Shown piece after piece: positions 35,529 to 44,774 of a DNA stretch of 64,000 bases (the stretch's first letter is position 1; each line of letters starts with the position of its first letter). This stretch comes from Steroidobacteraceae bacterium (GTDB lineage: Bacteria > Pseudomonadota > Gammaproteobacteria > Steroidobacterales > Steroidobacteraceae), in the NCBI GenBank assembly GCA_027531255.1, contig JAPZRU010000006.1:62001-126000 (forward strand). Direction: 5' to 3'. Both the position numbers and the translations under genes were made by a program. The notes below the pieces were generated by a model. That model was given only the letters and a program-made list of their open reading frames with translations, made no database searches and was not told where the DNA came from.

Positions 35529-36358
35529 GACCTCGCGGACTCTGCGGAACGGTGCGACACAGGATCGCGTGTCCAGGAACGCTCCGTCAGGCCGGAAACC
35601 CGTGTCTCTGGGCCGTGCGGCAGGGTGGCGTGAAGTGCGGCAACCCGACGAACTCGACCGGGACGACCGCTCGACGACGACGCCGGATGATTCTCCGAGT
35701 ACTCAGCGCGGAGCGGTACGCAACGGAGCTGAGGTAGCGTTCGTGGCGTTGCCTCCAGCGGCGGGACGGCCGTGTGACTCATCGATCCCGCCGGGGTGTG
35801 GCGCTGCGTCGCGGCGGAGAACCAGAACCATGCTGAAGACTGTTCGCAATGGCCTAGATCGCTCTGGGCGCGGGCACGGCCGCGTGCGGACCGTCCGATG
35901 GGTCTGCCGCCGGACCGCACGCAGCGGTCCGGGCTGGTCGCTTCAACCAGCTTCAAGGGTGTCTCGAACCGCCGATCGTCCGCTCCGTCGTGCCCAGTCC
36001 GCTTGCGCATTTCCGCGGCGCTCGCGACCGTAAGCGAGGTTTCGTTCGATGCCGTCAGCCCCTGCTTCTTCAACCACGCCAGCACGTTCATGCCGAGCTT
36101 TCCGGCTCGCCGTATGCGCGTCATCTGCGCCAGCGTCCGCAACCACTGGAGAATCCTCTCCGGCGGCCCCGCGTCGGCGGATACACCGGCAACGCCATCC
36201 TCGACATCGCGGCCGAACACCAAATCCTCGCCGAGTCCCTGACGCGCCCGTTCGACCGCCTCCGCGAGCGTGGCGACCCCGGCGACGGGTTCTGGCTCGA
36301 GGTCGCCCGGACTCGTAACCTGCGGTACGTAGCGCGCCGCCACCGACAGTTCCTCCAC
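35525..36358 (-). CDS. Unrecognised open frame, probably a degraded gene
   Basis: I do not recognise this. The first 140 residues look protein-like (TLAEAVERARQGLGEDLVFG; LGMNVLAWLKKQGLTASNET; FETPLKLVEATSPDRCVR), with mixed charge and helical periodicity. The remaining half is Arg/Ser/Pro-rich and looks like out-of-frame sequence. There is no convincing start or ribosome binding site. A broken gene whose frame is lost near 35950 is the most likely reading. Confidence 0.3.
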   Translation of the reverse strand: MEELSVAARYVPQVTSPGDLEPEPVAGVATLAEAVERARQGLGEDLVFGRDVEDGVAGVSADAGPPERILQWLRTLAQMTRIRRAGKLGMNVLAWLKKQGLTASNETSLTVASAAEMRKRTGHDGADDRRFETPLKLVEATSPDRCVRSGGRPIGRSARGRARAQSDLGHCEQSSAWFWFSAATQRHTPAGSMSHTAVPPLEATPRTLPQLRCVPLRAEYSENHPASSSSGRPGRVRRVAALHATLPHGPETRVSGLTERSWTRDPVSHRSAESARS

Positions 36359-36767
36359 CTGGCCCTCGAGTCGCTCCTTACTCTTGAGTCAGCTCGGTGA
36401 CACGGTCCGCGGGGCGAAGGCACTCCGCGAACAGGCTCTCGTTGACCACTTCGAGGTCACCCCGCGCTGCGCGCGCGAGCCGACGCACGCGCCGGCGTCG
36501 GCCCCGCCTCTTCACTCCTCTTCCGAAGCCCTCGACGGCGCGAGTGCTGCCTTGCCTGCCCTTCGAATGCCCGATACGTGCGGGTGCACGAAGAGGACGT
36601 CGGGAAGGAACCCGAGCCGCCAGGCGCGCAGCGCGACCGGCAAGTGTCGAGACCCAGACACCTGAGCGGATGAAGTTTGCGGACGCCTGGGAGTCGAGTT
36701 CCGATGAGGTCGGAGCGCCTCTGCAGCCGGTAGAGATCCGGTCAGTCTCTCGGGATGGCAAGCGAAC
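36359..36767. other. About 400 bases without a recognised gene
   Basis: Short frames exist on both strands, but none has family resemblance, a ribosome binding site or sensible codon use. It forms the upstream region of the TonB-dependent receptor. Confidence 0.5.
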
Positions 36768-36780
36768 GTGATAACATCAC
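36768..36780. promoter_or_regulatory. Perfect palindrome upstream of the TonB receptor, possible metal-regulator operator
   Basis: GTGATAACATCAC is a perfect inverted repeat with 5-bp arms around AAC, 29 bases upstream of the receptor ATG, in an A/T-rich patch. Position and shape suggest an operator; the sequence is loosely like Zur/Fur-type sites but does not match a consensus well. Confidence 0.4.
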
Positions 36781-36808
36781 ATATCCCGGGATTCTGGAGC
36801 ATTCTTCG

Positions 36809-39013
36809 ATGCCGTTGATCCGTCGCGTCTGCACCGGCGCCGTCGCCGTCTTCACCGTCCTGCCTGCCTTCGCCGCGACGCCGGCCGGCGAGCGAGCCGC
36901 CGAGTCCCTGGATCCGGTCACCGTTCGCGCGACGCGTCTCGGTGGCGAGACCGTACGCCTCGACGCGCCCGCCACGGTCGCGAGCCGCCTTGGGCTCGCG
37001 ACGCGCGACCTGCCGCTGTCGGTCAGCATCGTCGATCGCGAGGCGATCCGGCTGCGCGGGCACCGCACCGCACTGGAGGCGGCGAACTCGGCGGTCGGCG
37101 TCACCGGCGGCATCCTCCCGGGCACCGTGCCGCGCTTCTCGATGCGCGGCTTCACCGACAACAACGTCACGCTGCTCCGCGATGGCATTCGCCAGAACAC
37201 GATGGCGCAGAGTTCGCGCCCCGTGGATGCGTTCGTGCTGGAGCGCGTCGAGGTCCTGAAGGGCCCGGCCTCGATCATGTATGGCGAGGGCGCGGTGGCC
37301 GGCGCGCTGAACTACGTCTCGCGCGAGCCGCGCTTCGCGCCGGAGGCGGAAGGGTATCTGCTGCTCGGCCGCTACGACGACCGCCGCGGCGGGCTCGCGC
37401 TCACCGGGCCGTTCGCCGACGGGCGCGCCGCCTACCAGTTCGCCGCGAGTGCGATCGATGCGGAGGGCTACGTCGACCGCAACCGCACGCGCCAGTACTC
37501 CGGTTCCGCCGGCCTCGCGTGGCGGCCATCGGAGGCGTTCTCGACCGGGCTGTACCTCGATGCCTCCGACGAGGACGTCGACGCGTGGTTCGGGCTCCCG
37601 GTCGTCTACGACGCGGTGATCGACACGCGCACGGGGGCGACGGCCGTGCGCCGCGCGGCCATCGCGACCGACCGCCTCGTGAACGCGCGCGTCGAGCGCG
37701 ATCTGCGCCGGCTGAACTACAACCTCGCGGACTCCTTCACGGAGGCGCGCAACGTCTACGCGCGGTGGACGCTCGACTGGCGCGTCGCGCCCGCGCTGGC
37801 GCTGCGAAATGTCGCCTACGTCGCGACGCACGACGTCGACTGGCGCAACTCCGAGAACTACGTGTGGAACCCGGCCGCGAGCCGCGTCGAGCGCGACCTG
37901 TTCTGGATCCACCGCGACGACCGCATCGTCGGCAGTCGCACGAGCCTCGAGTGGTCGCCGTACGAGTCGGTGCGCCTGGTCGGCGGCGTCGATGCTTCCG
38001 AGAACGAGCTGTTCCGCGGCACCCGTGCGCCCGGCGCGCTGCCGGCGAGCCTCGTGAACGTCTCCCTGACCGCGCCGGTGCCGGTCGAGACTCCGGCCGC
38101 GTTCCGGCCATTCGTCCCGCAGGGGGACGCGACGATCCGCACGCTGGCGCCGTTCGCCGAAGTGCTCTACCGGCCCTTGCCGGGCTTGCGACTGATCGCG
38201 GGCGTGCGTCACGACGCGCTCGATGTCCGCCGCATCGACTTCCTGACTCCGGCGAACTCGGTTGAGCGCTCTTACTCGCCGACCACCGGCCGACTGGGCG
38301 CGGTGTGGACGATGCGCGACGGCCTGAACCTCTACGCCTCGTACACGACCGCGGCCGAGCCGGTGCTTCAGTTCGTGTCGATCTCGGCGGCGCAGTCGGC
38401 GCTGTCGCTGCAGCGCGGGCGGCAGGCCGAGGTCGGCCTCAAGCAGACGCTGGCCGGCGGGCGCCTGGACTGGACGCTCGCGGCCTACGCGATCACGAAG
38501 TCCAACCTGCTGACGACGGCGGTGATCGGCGGACAGACCGTCTCGCAGACGGTCGGCGAGCAGGAGTCGAAGGGCCTGGAACTCGCGGCCGCGTGGCGAC
38601 CGATGGACACGCTCACGCTCGAGGCCAACGCGGCGTGGACCGAGGCCGAGTTCGCCCGCTTTGCGGAAACCGTGGCCGGCGGAGTGCTCGTGCGCGACGG
38701 CAACACGCCGCCGAACGTTCCCACCTGGGTCGGCAACGTGTTCGCGCGGTGGGAGTTCGCACCGCGGTTCGCCGCCGCGCTCGGCGCGCGCTACGTCGGC
38801 GCACGCTACGCGAACAACGCCAACCTGATCCGGCTGGACGCCTTCACGACGCTCGACGCGGCGGTCGAGTACGCGACGTCGGCGTGGACGGTCGGCCTGC
38901 GCGGCCGCAACCTGACCGACGAGTTCTACGCCGACTGGGCGATCAACCAGGGCCTGCAGCAGCGCGTCGGCGATCCGCGCTCGGCGGAGGTGTACCTGCA
39001 GGTGAGGTGGTGA
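36809..39013 (+). CDS. TonB-dependent siderophore receptor-like protein
   Basis: A 734-residue outer-membrane receptor from the ATG at 36809 (GGAG nine bases upstream); an upstream ATG at 36755 is less likely because the signal peptide (PLIRRVCTGAVAVFTVLPAF) begins here. The plug domain shows LPLSVSIVDREAIRLRGHRT, FSMRGFTDNNVTLLRDGIRQ and VERVEVLKGPASIMYGEGAV, typical of FcuA/FhuA-type receptors. A 22-strand barrel ends in the aromatic YLQVRW. The stop overlaps the GTG of a PAP2-like gene. The ligand is unknown; coupling to a phosphatase-like protein leaves open a phosphorylated or metal-chelate substrate. Confidence 0.9.
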   Translation: MPLIRRVCTGAVAVFTVLPAFAATPAGERAAESLDPVTVRATRLGGETVRLDAPATVASRLGLATRDLPLSVSIVDREAIRLRGHRTALEAANSAVGVTGGILPGTVPRFSMRGFTDNNVTLLRDGIRQNTMAQSSRPVDAFVLERVEVLKGPASIMYGEGAVAGALNYVSREPRFAPEAEGYLLLGRYDDRRGGLALTGPFADGRAAYQFAASAIDAEGYVDRNRTRQYSGSAGLAWRPSEAFSTGLYLDASDEDVDAWFGLPVVYDAVIDTRTGATAVRRAAIATDRLVNARVERDLRRLNYNLADSFTEARNVYARWTLDWRVAPALALRNVAYVATHDVDWRNSENYVWNPAASRVERDLFWIHRDDRIVGSRTSLEWSPYESVRLVGGVDASENELFRGTRAPGALPASLVNVSLTAPVPVETPAAFRPFVPQGDATIRTLAPFAEVLYRPLPGLRLIAGVRHDALDVRRIDFLTPANSVERSYSPTTGRLGAVWTMRDGLNLYASYTTAAEPVLQFVSISAAQSALSLQRGRQAEVGLKQTLAGGRLDWTLAAYAITKSNLLTTAVIGGQTVSQTVGEQESKGLELAAAWRPMDTLTLEANAAWTEAEFARFAETVAGGVLVRDGNTPPNVPTWVGNVFARWEFAPRFAAALGARYVGARYANNANLIRLDAFTTLDAAVEYATSAWTVGLRGRNLTDEFYADWAINQGLQQRVGDPRSAEVYLQVRW

Positions 39014-40395
39014 GACGGCGCTCCCTCGCGTCGCTCGCGATCTGCGCGGGCCTCGCGCTGACGTCCGGCTGGTCTTCCGCAGCGCCGGCGCCGCCGGCCT
39101 CGACGCCCCCCCCGGCTCCGCACGTTGCGGCGTTCGTGACGGTCACGCCCGATGAGCTCCGCGCCTGGCTGCCCCCGCCACCGGCCCCGGACTCGCTGAC
39201 AGCCGACGCCGATCGCATCGCCGTGCTCGCGGCGCAGGCCGGCCGCTCGGCGGAGCTCGAGCGCCGCGCCGAGGAGGATGCGGCGCGCGGGCCCGTGGAA
39301 TGGGCGACGTGGGTGCTCGGACCGCGAAGCTTCGACGCCGAGCGCCAGCCGAAGGCCGCGACGCTGCTGCGACGGCTGCATGACGACCTGCGCGCGATCG
39401 TCCGCACGGCGAACGCCACGCTGCCGTCGCGGCCTCGGCCGCCGGCGGTCGTGCCCGGAGTGCGACCGTCACTCGCCTCGGAGCGCGCGGGATCACCGCC
39501 TCCCGCGTACCCGAGTGCGCGCGCGTTCGCGCTGGATGTGTGGTCGCGCACGTTGGCCGAGCTGTATCCCACGGAACGAGAGCGACTGCGGACGGCGGCC
39601 GCGGACGCCGCGTGGCTGCGTGTCGTCGGCGGCGCTCACTACCCGACCGATCTCGCAGGGTCGGAGCGGCTCGCGGAGCGCGTGTGGGCGCGCCTGGCGG
39701 CGGACCCGGGGTTCGCGAGCGCCCTTGCCGAGGCGCGGGCAGAGCGTGCTGGCCTCTCGGCGCGTGCGCCGTCGGTCGCCGCACCGGCGCTGCGTTACCT
39801 TACGGAGCCGCTGCCGCTCGACGCGTGGTTCCCGCCGCCGCCCCAGGGTGCGGCAGCGACTCTCGAACTCGACACGGTTCGCGATGCGATCGGGACGCGC
39901 AGCGAGGCCGACCTGCGCTGGGCGCGAGCGATGGACGCGACCGACGTCCGCGAGGTCGCACGCGGGCTCGGGCTGCTGCCGGCCGGACCAATTGCGCCTG
40001 CGGTCGAGGCGCTGCTCGCGGGCGTTCGGTCCGACGTCGATCTCGTGCTGCAGCGGGTCCGGGCAAGCCACCCGCGCCCCCGACCCGCCGTGGTTGACCC
40101 GACGCTCGCGACTGCGTGGCCGACGCCCGCAACGCCCTCGTACCCGAGCGCCAAGCCGTTGTCGTTCGCGGTGCAGTTGCGCGTGCTCGCCACGCTGCGG
40201 CTGACGCACGACGCCGCTCGGCTGGACGCGTGGCTCGCGGCGCTCGCGCATTCGCGCACCGTGGCCGGCGTGCACTATCCGAGCGATTCCGCCGCCGCGC
40301 TGGCTGCCGCGCCGCGACTGGCGCAGCTCGTCGTGAGCAGCGCCGCCTTCGCGCAGGAGCGCGCTGCGCTCTGCCGGGCGCTGGAGTGTCGATGA
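39010..40395 (+). CDS. Exported tandem PAP2/class A acid phosphatase-like protein with altered motifs
   Basis: A 461-residue protein with a signal peptide (LASLAICAGLALTSGWSSAA) and two PAP2-like halves. Each keeps the third motif Rx5Hx3D: LRVVGGAHYPTD (Arg204, His210, Asp214) and SRTVAGVHYPSD (Arg416, His422, Asp426). The second motif, normally PSGH, reads PSAR (168-171) and PSAK (379-382), so the general-acid His is lost in both. RPRP stretches mark degenerate first motifs. It may be a weak phosphatase, a binding protein or a haloperoxidase-like relative. The GTG start overlaps the receptor stop, so the genes are coupled. Confidence 0.65.
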   Translation: MRRRSLASLAICAGLALTSGWSSAAPAPPASTPPPAPHVAAFVTVTPDELRAWLPPPPAPDSLTADADRIAVLAAQAGRSAELERRAEEDAARGPVEWATWVLGPRSFDAERQPKAATLLRRLHDDLRAIVRTANATLPSRPRPPAVVPGVRPSLASERAGSPPPAYPSARAFALDVWSRTLAELYPTERERLRTAAADAAWLRVVGGAHYPTDLAGSERLAERVWARLAADPGFASALAEARAERAGLSARAPSVAAPALRYLTEPLPLDAWFPPPPQGAAATLELDTVRDAIGTRSEADLRWARAMDATDVREVARGLGLLPAGPIAPAVEALLAGVRSDVDLVLQRVRASHPRPRPAVVDPTLATAWPTPATPSYPSAKPLSFAVQLRVLATLRLTHDAARLDAWLAALAHSRTVAGVHYPSDSAAALAAAPRLAQLVVSSAAFAQERAALCRALECR

Positions 40396-40716
40396 CCCGC
40401 GAGTCGAGAGAGGCGGGCGGCGCAGGATGACGACCGGCGCCGCGGTAGCGCTTCGCCGCGGCGCCCGACGTCCAGTCCGCGCGCGAGCCGGCACAGCCGG
40501 CGTCCGCCCCACGCTCCGCGGTCCGCGGTCCGCGCCGCCATCGTGCCTGTCCTTCGTCGTACGCCTTCAACACCCTTTTCGGCGCCATCTCCCGCCACGA
40601 GCGCAGCAGGCGCGTATTGCGACCGATCGTGACCGGTCTGGCGGGTCGCGAGGGATCGGGGTCGGTGCAGAGCTCGTGACCCGTACCCTGCCCGGTTCGA
40701 CGAACCGGGAGGGGCG
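40396..40716. other. About 320 bases without a gene, left flank of the IS21-like element
   Basis: No coding signal or family match was seen. The right part should contain the left end of the IS21-like element, but a clear terminal inverted repeat could not be identified by eye. Confidence 0.4.
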
Positions 40717-41870
40717 ATGCCAGCGCGAGAGCTGCCGATGAAGAAGGTCCGCGACCTGATCCGCCTGAAGTACGAGACGAGGCTGTCGCACGAGCAGATC
40801 GCGCGGGCGCTGTCGATCTCGAAGGGCGTCGTGGCGAAGTACGTCGGCCGGGTCGATGCGCGCGGGCTCGACCCGACGGTGCTGCTGGCGCTGGACGAAG
40901 GCGAACTCGCGCAACGGCTGCCGTCGGCGCCTCAGCGGCCACAGTACGGCGGCCGGGTGGCGCCGGACTATGCCGAGGTGCACCGCGAGCTGAAGCGTCC
41001 GGGCGTGACGCTGACGCTCTTGCGGGAGGAGTACCGGCGCGCGCACGAGGGCGCGGCGACGTCCCGCTACTCGCAGTTCGCGGAGCGGCACCGCGAGTAC
41101 TTGTCGACGCTGCGGCGTTCGATGCGCCAGGTGCACCGCGCCGGCGAGAAGCTGCTCGTCGACTATGCCGGCGACACAGTGGCGACGGCGACGGCGAACG
41201 CGCGCAGATCTTCGTCGGCGTGCTCGGGGCGAGCAACTACACGTTCGCGTGCGCGACGGCCCGGCAGACGCTGGACGACTGGGTCGAGGCGCTGGTGCGC
41301 ACGCTTGAGTACGTCGAGGGTGTGCCGGCCTTGATCGTGCCGGACAATGCCAAGGCGCTGATCGCCGACCCGGACCGCTACGAGCCGCGCGCGACGGCCC
41401 GGGCCGTGGAGATCCTGCACGGCGGCAAGCGGGTCGCGGCGCATGTGCGCTCGGCCGTGCGCTACGGCTACACGACCGAGCCCGCGCATCTGCCGGCCGC
41501 GCATCGTGCGCACCTCGAGTGGACGCCGGAGCGGCTCATCCGCTGGGGCGCGAGCCACGGCGTCGCGTGCGCGCTCGCGCTCGCGCTCGCGAAGACCGAC
41601 GTGCTGGTGTTCGACGACCTCGCGCTGCAGCCGTTGGAGCCGTACGGCCGCGAGGACCTGCTCGAGCTGATCGACGACCGCGCCGACCGGCGCGCCACCG
41701 TGATCACCGCGCAGCTGCCCGTCGAGCACTGGCACGGCTGGATCGGCGAAGAGACCATCGCCGACGCGATCCTCGATCGGCTACTGCATCAGGCCCACCG
41801 GATCGCCCTGAAGGGCGAGTCGCTGCGCAGGACCGCAGCTCGCTCTACGACCTCGTCCGAAAGATCGTGA
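40717..41870 (+). mobile_element. IS21-family remnant: frameshifted istA joined to istB by internal deletion
   Basis: The istA N-terminus is clear: MKKVRDLIRLKYETRLSHEQ, helix-turn-helix IARALSISKGVVAKYVGR, and the start of the DDE domain KLLVDYAGDTV. A one-base shift near 41195-41205 moves the frame to QIFVGVLGASNYTFA and VPDNAKALI. After the istA C-terminal HRAHLEWTPERLIRWGASHG the frame passes directly, near 41570, into the second half of the istB helper ATPase: KTDVLVFDDLALQPLEPYGR and AQLPVEHWHGWIGEETIADA. The istA tail and istB Walker A region are missing. The element is therefore non-autonomous and dead. Confidence 0.85.
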
Positions 41871-41919
41871 CCGACTGAGATACCATCCACCCACGGCTCG
41901 GCACCACGCCCGGCACCGG

Positions 41920-42408
41920 TCACGTGAGAACGGAATGACCGGTCACGATCGCCGGAATACGCACCCAGTCATGGGCGTAGTCGCGAACGACCTCGAGATA
42001 CGCCTCGACAGCCGATTCTGGAACCTCGGCATCCGTGAGCGAGACGTCGGCGTCCTCGAAGTGGATCTCGTCCCACCCTGCGACTCCGAACTGCTCGTCG
42101 ATCCCGCCGTCGCGGAGCCCCTCCTCGGTCATCAGAGCCCAGTTGCGCCACCGACGGATGAGATCGAGGTCCTCGCGCATCTCGTCGATCGATCGTGCGA
42201 CCCAGCATGTGTACGAGACCGGGAGCCGCGTGGCATCGTACGACATGCGGCGCACGCTGACCTCGGTCGCGACGAGCAGCTTCTCCCGGCAGTCGCCGAC
42301 GGCGTACCCGTACTGCGCCAACCTGTTCGCCGTCTCGAGCAGGCCGTCGTCCGGGGTTCACTTCGGATCGGTCTGGAGATACGTGAGCGCTGGATCGTCA
42401 TTCGACAT
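41920..42408 (-). pseudogene. Unknown gene with an in-frame TGA after codon 16
   Basis: I do not recognise the family. From an ATG at 42408 the frame reads MSNDDPALTYLQTDPK, then TGA (42358-42360), then TPDDGLLETANRLAQYGYAV and on to the stop at 41920, all in one frame. Both sides look coding (LDLIRRWRNWALMTEEGLRD; DEIHFEDADVSL). A TGG-to-TGA change would explain it. Translation could restart at the TTG at 42321, giving 133 residues. It is probably a recent nonsense mutation rather than selenocysteine. Confidence 0.5.
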
Positions 42409-42555
42409 CGAGTACAGCTGTCTGCGAGCTACCGAAAGATCCAGGCATGCTGCGAACCAGCCTGCGCGTTCGAGCGATCGCTACCGGATCACGGGGATGA
42501 TTCGATGTTCACCGCCCACCTGCTACAGCCGACTCACGGGTGAGCGCCGGCTCCC

Positions 42556-43521
42556 TCACGAACGACCGTGCGCCTCGTGAACCCTTGCCAGCAGCACCTT
42601 CCAGGTCTCGAGCTGCGTCTTGAGCCACTCTTCCGTGACACCGCCGTCGAGCAGCAGCGAGTGGCTGAGCACCACGACTGCCTGGTCGGGCCGCGGGTGC
42701 GCCGTCACGAAGTGGTAGGCCTCGTGGATCTGGCTCGCGCGGTGCTGGGCAAGGCCTGGCTCGCAGCGCAGGAAGCCGCGCAGCGTCAGCACGGTGTAAT
42801 CGTGCGAGCCGGGCCGGCGCGAGTGCGACAGGTTCATCACGGCGAGGTGCGGCGGTGTGCGGGCAGGAACGGAGGTCTGCAGCCGGTCCGCCTCGGGCTC
42901 CAGCACATAGCCGGTCTGCCGCATCAGCGACACCAGCATCGCGCGATTGAGGGTGGTGTAGACCCAGTCGCCCTTGGCCCGCGTCTCGAGGCAGCGATGG
43001 AACCGCAGCGCCGCACGCCCGTCGTAACCCAGCACGCCGACCAATAGCTCCAGCACTTCCCGGGCCAGGCCGTCCGCATGGGAGGCCTCGTCTAGGACTA
43101 GCCGTTTCTGGTAGTTCTCGGCCTCGCCTCCGACCGAGAACCCTCGGTCTCGGATCCGTTCACGGACCTCGCCCGAGACATTCAGGCGCGCGGACTCGTT
43201 CCAGAGACCCGAGCAGACTTCGACCAGCACGGGCTGCTCCGGCTCCGACCAGAGCTGCACGTACAGTTCGACCCGCGGCGAGGGCGAGAAGCTCACCACG
43301 TAGTAGGCGTAATCGCCGAGCCGCCAGCCCGGCTCCTCACGGCCGTTCCAGAGCGCGACGGAGCGTACGTGGATCGCGAGCGTGTCCAGCGCAGCACGGC
43401 GAATCTCCGCCGGCGAGCGCACAGTGTCGCTGGCGGCCAGCAACTCACCCTCGTCCGAGTACGGCCGCACGGTCGCCGCGGGCCAGTGGGCGGCCGGACT
43501 CGCGCCAGGCAGGGTGTTCAT
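42556..43521 (-). CDS. Hypothetical protein, 321 residues
   Basis: I do not recognise a family. It is soluble, with no signal peptide or membrane helix. The middle has WRLGDYAYYVVSFSPSPRVE and YVQLWSEPEQPVLVEVCSGL, a beta-rich pattern like small chaperone-like (YbjN/T3SS chaperone) folds, and the C-terminus reads QAVVVLSHSLLLDGGVTEEW. This likeness is an impression only. An ACTGATCC-type element lies 60-69 bases upstream of the ATG, as with two other genes around the WYL regulator. It ends this group on the left. Confidence 0.7.
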   Translation of the reverse strand: MNTLPGASPAAHWPAATVRPYSDEGELLAASDTVRSPAEIRRAALDTLAIHVRSVALWNGREEPGWRLGDYAYYVVSFSPSPRVELYVQLWSEPEQPVLVEVCSGLWNESARLNVSGEVRERIRDRGFSVGGEAENYQKRLVLDEASHADGLAREVLELLVGVLGYDGRAALRFHRCLETRAKGDWVYTTLNRAMLVSLMRQTGYVLEPEADRLQTSVPARTPPHLAVMNLSHSRRPGSHDYTVLTLRGFLRCEPGLAQHRASQIHEAYHFVTAHPRPDQAVVVLSHSLLLDGGVTEEWLKTQLETWKVLLARVHEAHGRS

Positions 43522-43580
43522 GCCGACTCTCCAGTGGCGCAGGATCGGGTGCGCTCTGCTGGAGTGAAGGTAAGGCGACA

Positions 43581-43590
43581 GCGGATCAGT
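43581..43590 (-). promoter_or_regulatory. ACTGATCC-type element upstream of the 321-residue hypothetical gene
   Basis: Minus-strand ACTGATCCGC begins 69 bases upstream of the ATG at 43521. Similar words occur 64-69 bases upstream of the genes at 44775 and 45694. Confidence 0.35.
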
Positions 43591-43609
43591 GCCTGATCCC
43601 GGCCCCGGG

Positions 43610-44614
43610 CTACGACGCCCGCGGCAAATCCGCCACCTTCGCGTACGGTTCGGCGTAGCGCGCCGCCGCCGCCGCGAGCGCCTTGGCGACCTCGCGACGC
43701 AGCTCCGGCGGCCCCAGCACCTCGACGTCCGCGCCGTACCGCAGCACGTCCATCAGTAACTCCGTCGCGTGCCGGTACGGCACGTGCAGGATCACACCGC
43801 CATCCGGCTGCCGGTAGGTCGCCTGCTCGGGATGCCACTCCTCGTCCGCGACCCAGCGCGCCGCGGCGGGCGAGAACTTGAGTTTGGCAACCTGGTCGGC
43901 CTTGCCCTCGAAGATGCCGTAGCCGGAGGACAACCGCGCCTCGAGCTTTTCCTCGTCGAACGGCTGGTTCGGCAGCGGCGTGGGTTCGGCCGTGGCGATC
44001 CGGTCGAGCGAGAACACCCGCAGGTCGCGCGCCGAGTGACACCACGCCGCGAGATACCAGTTGCTGCGGTAGAAGGTCAGGCGTAGCGGCGAGACCGTGC
44101 GGGTGCGTTCCTCGCCCTTGTACCGACTGCGGTAGCGGACGCGCAGCCGCCGCTGGGCGGAGAGCCCGGCGATCACGGTCCGGAACACGTCCTCGCACAG
44201 CTCGCGCACCTGCGGCAGCCGAAGCCGCACGCGCTTCTGCACTTCGCGGCTGCCGGTCGGCTTCTTGTAGAGGAGCGATTGCAGCTGGGCGCGCAGGGCC
44301 GCGGTCTCGCGCTTGAAAACGCCCGGCGGAATCTGCGCGAGCAGCTCGTGCGCGGTCAGGAGCGCAGAGAGCTCCCTCGCGCCGTAGGACGGGCCGAGCA
44401 GCGGGCCTGCGCCGGAAGTCCGGTCCAGCACGTAGCCGCCCTGCTCGCGGTCGAAGCGCACCTCCGCTCCGAGTTCGTCGCGCACGAAGCGGATCAGTCG
44501 CTTCACGGTCGCCGGTGCCGCGCCCAGGGCCGCGCAAAGACTGTCGAGCGACTGGGGTTCCTGGGTCGCCGCCAGCAGATCGTAGATCTCGGCGACGCGT
44601 TCGTATCGAGCCAT
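43610..44614 (-). CDS. WYL-domain transcriptional regulator (YafY/PafBC type)
   Basis: A 334-residue regulator. An N-terminal winged helix (ARYERVAEIYDLLAATQEPQ; SLDSLCAALGAAPATVKRLI) binds DNA, and the C-terminal WYL domain (VSPLRLTFYRSNWYLAAWCH; FSLDRIATAEPT) probably senses a nucleic acid or nucleotide ligand. The WYL C-terminal extension follows (YRHATELLMDVLRYGADVEV). The start at MARYERV is chosen as the family start. It stands divergent from a DUF1508 gene and upstream of the 321-residue hypothetical gene, which it may control. Confidence 0.9.
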   Translation of the reverse strand: MARYERVAEIYDLLAATQEPQSLDSLCAALGAAPATVKRLIRFVRDELGAEVRFDREQGGYVLDRTSGAGPLLGPSYGARELSALLTAHELLAQIPPGVFKRETAALRAQLQSLLYKKPTGSREVQKRVRLRLPQVRELCEDVFRTVIAGLSAQRRLRVRYRSRYKGEERTRTVSPLRLTFYRSNWYLAAWCHSARDLRVFSLDRIATAEPTPLPNQPFDEEKLEARLSSGYGIFEGKADQVAKLKFSPAAARWVADEEWHPEQATYRQPDGGVILHVPYRHATELLMDVLRYGADVEVLGPPELRREVAKALAAAAARYAEPYAKVADLPRAS

Positions 44615-44710
44615 GGCGTTCTCCGCTCCCTGGGCCAAAGGCTCACGTATCTTAGCCGCACTGGCTTTGGATCCGCTCCCGGCTAACCAAGGCCGTGCGT
44701 GGGATCACGG

Positions 44711-44723
44711 ACTGATCCCGCGC
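44711..44723 (+). promoter_or_regulatory. ACTGATCCCGCGC element upstream of the DUF1508 gene
   Basis: It begins 64 bases upstream of the ATG at 44775. Its last 11 bases (TGATCCCGCGC) recur exactly at 45626-45636, and in both places TCTCTC follows about 20 bases on. Confidence 0.4.
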
Positions 44724-44774
44724 TTCCCTAGTCTCTCGCGCGGACGCCTTGCTTCAGAGGCGCGAGGAAGACCC

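Noticed and set aside
42358-42360. In-frame TGA considered as selenocysteine
   Set aside because: No selenoprotein family match, no obvious SECIS-like hairpin after it, and the flanking residues fit a lost Trp codon better.
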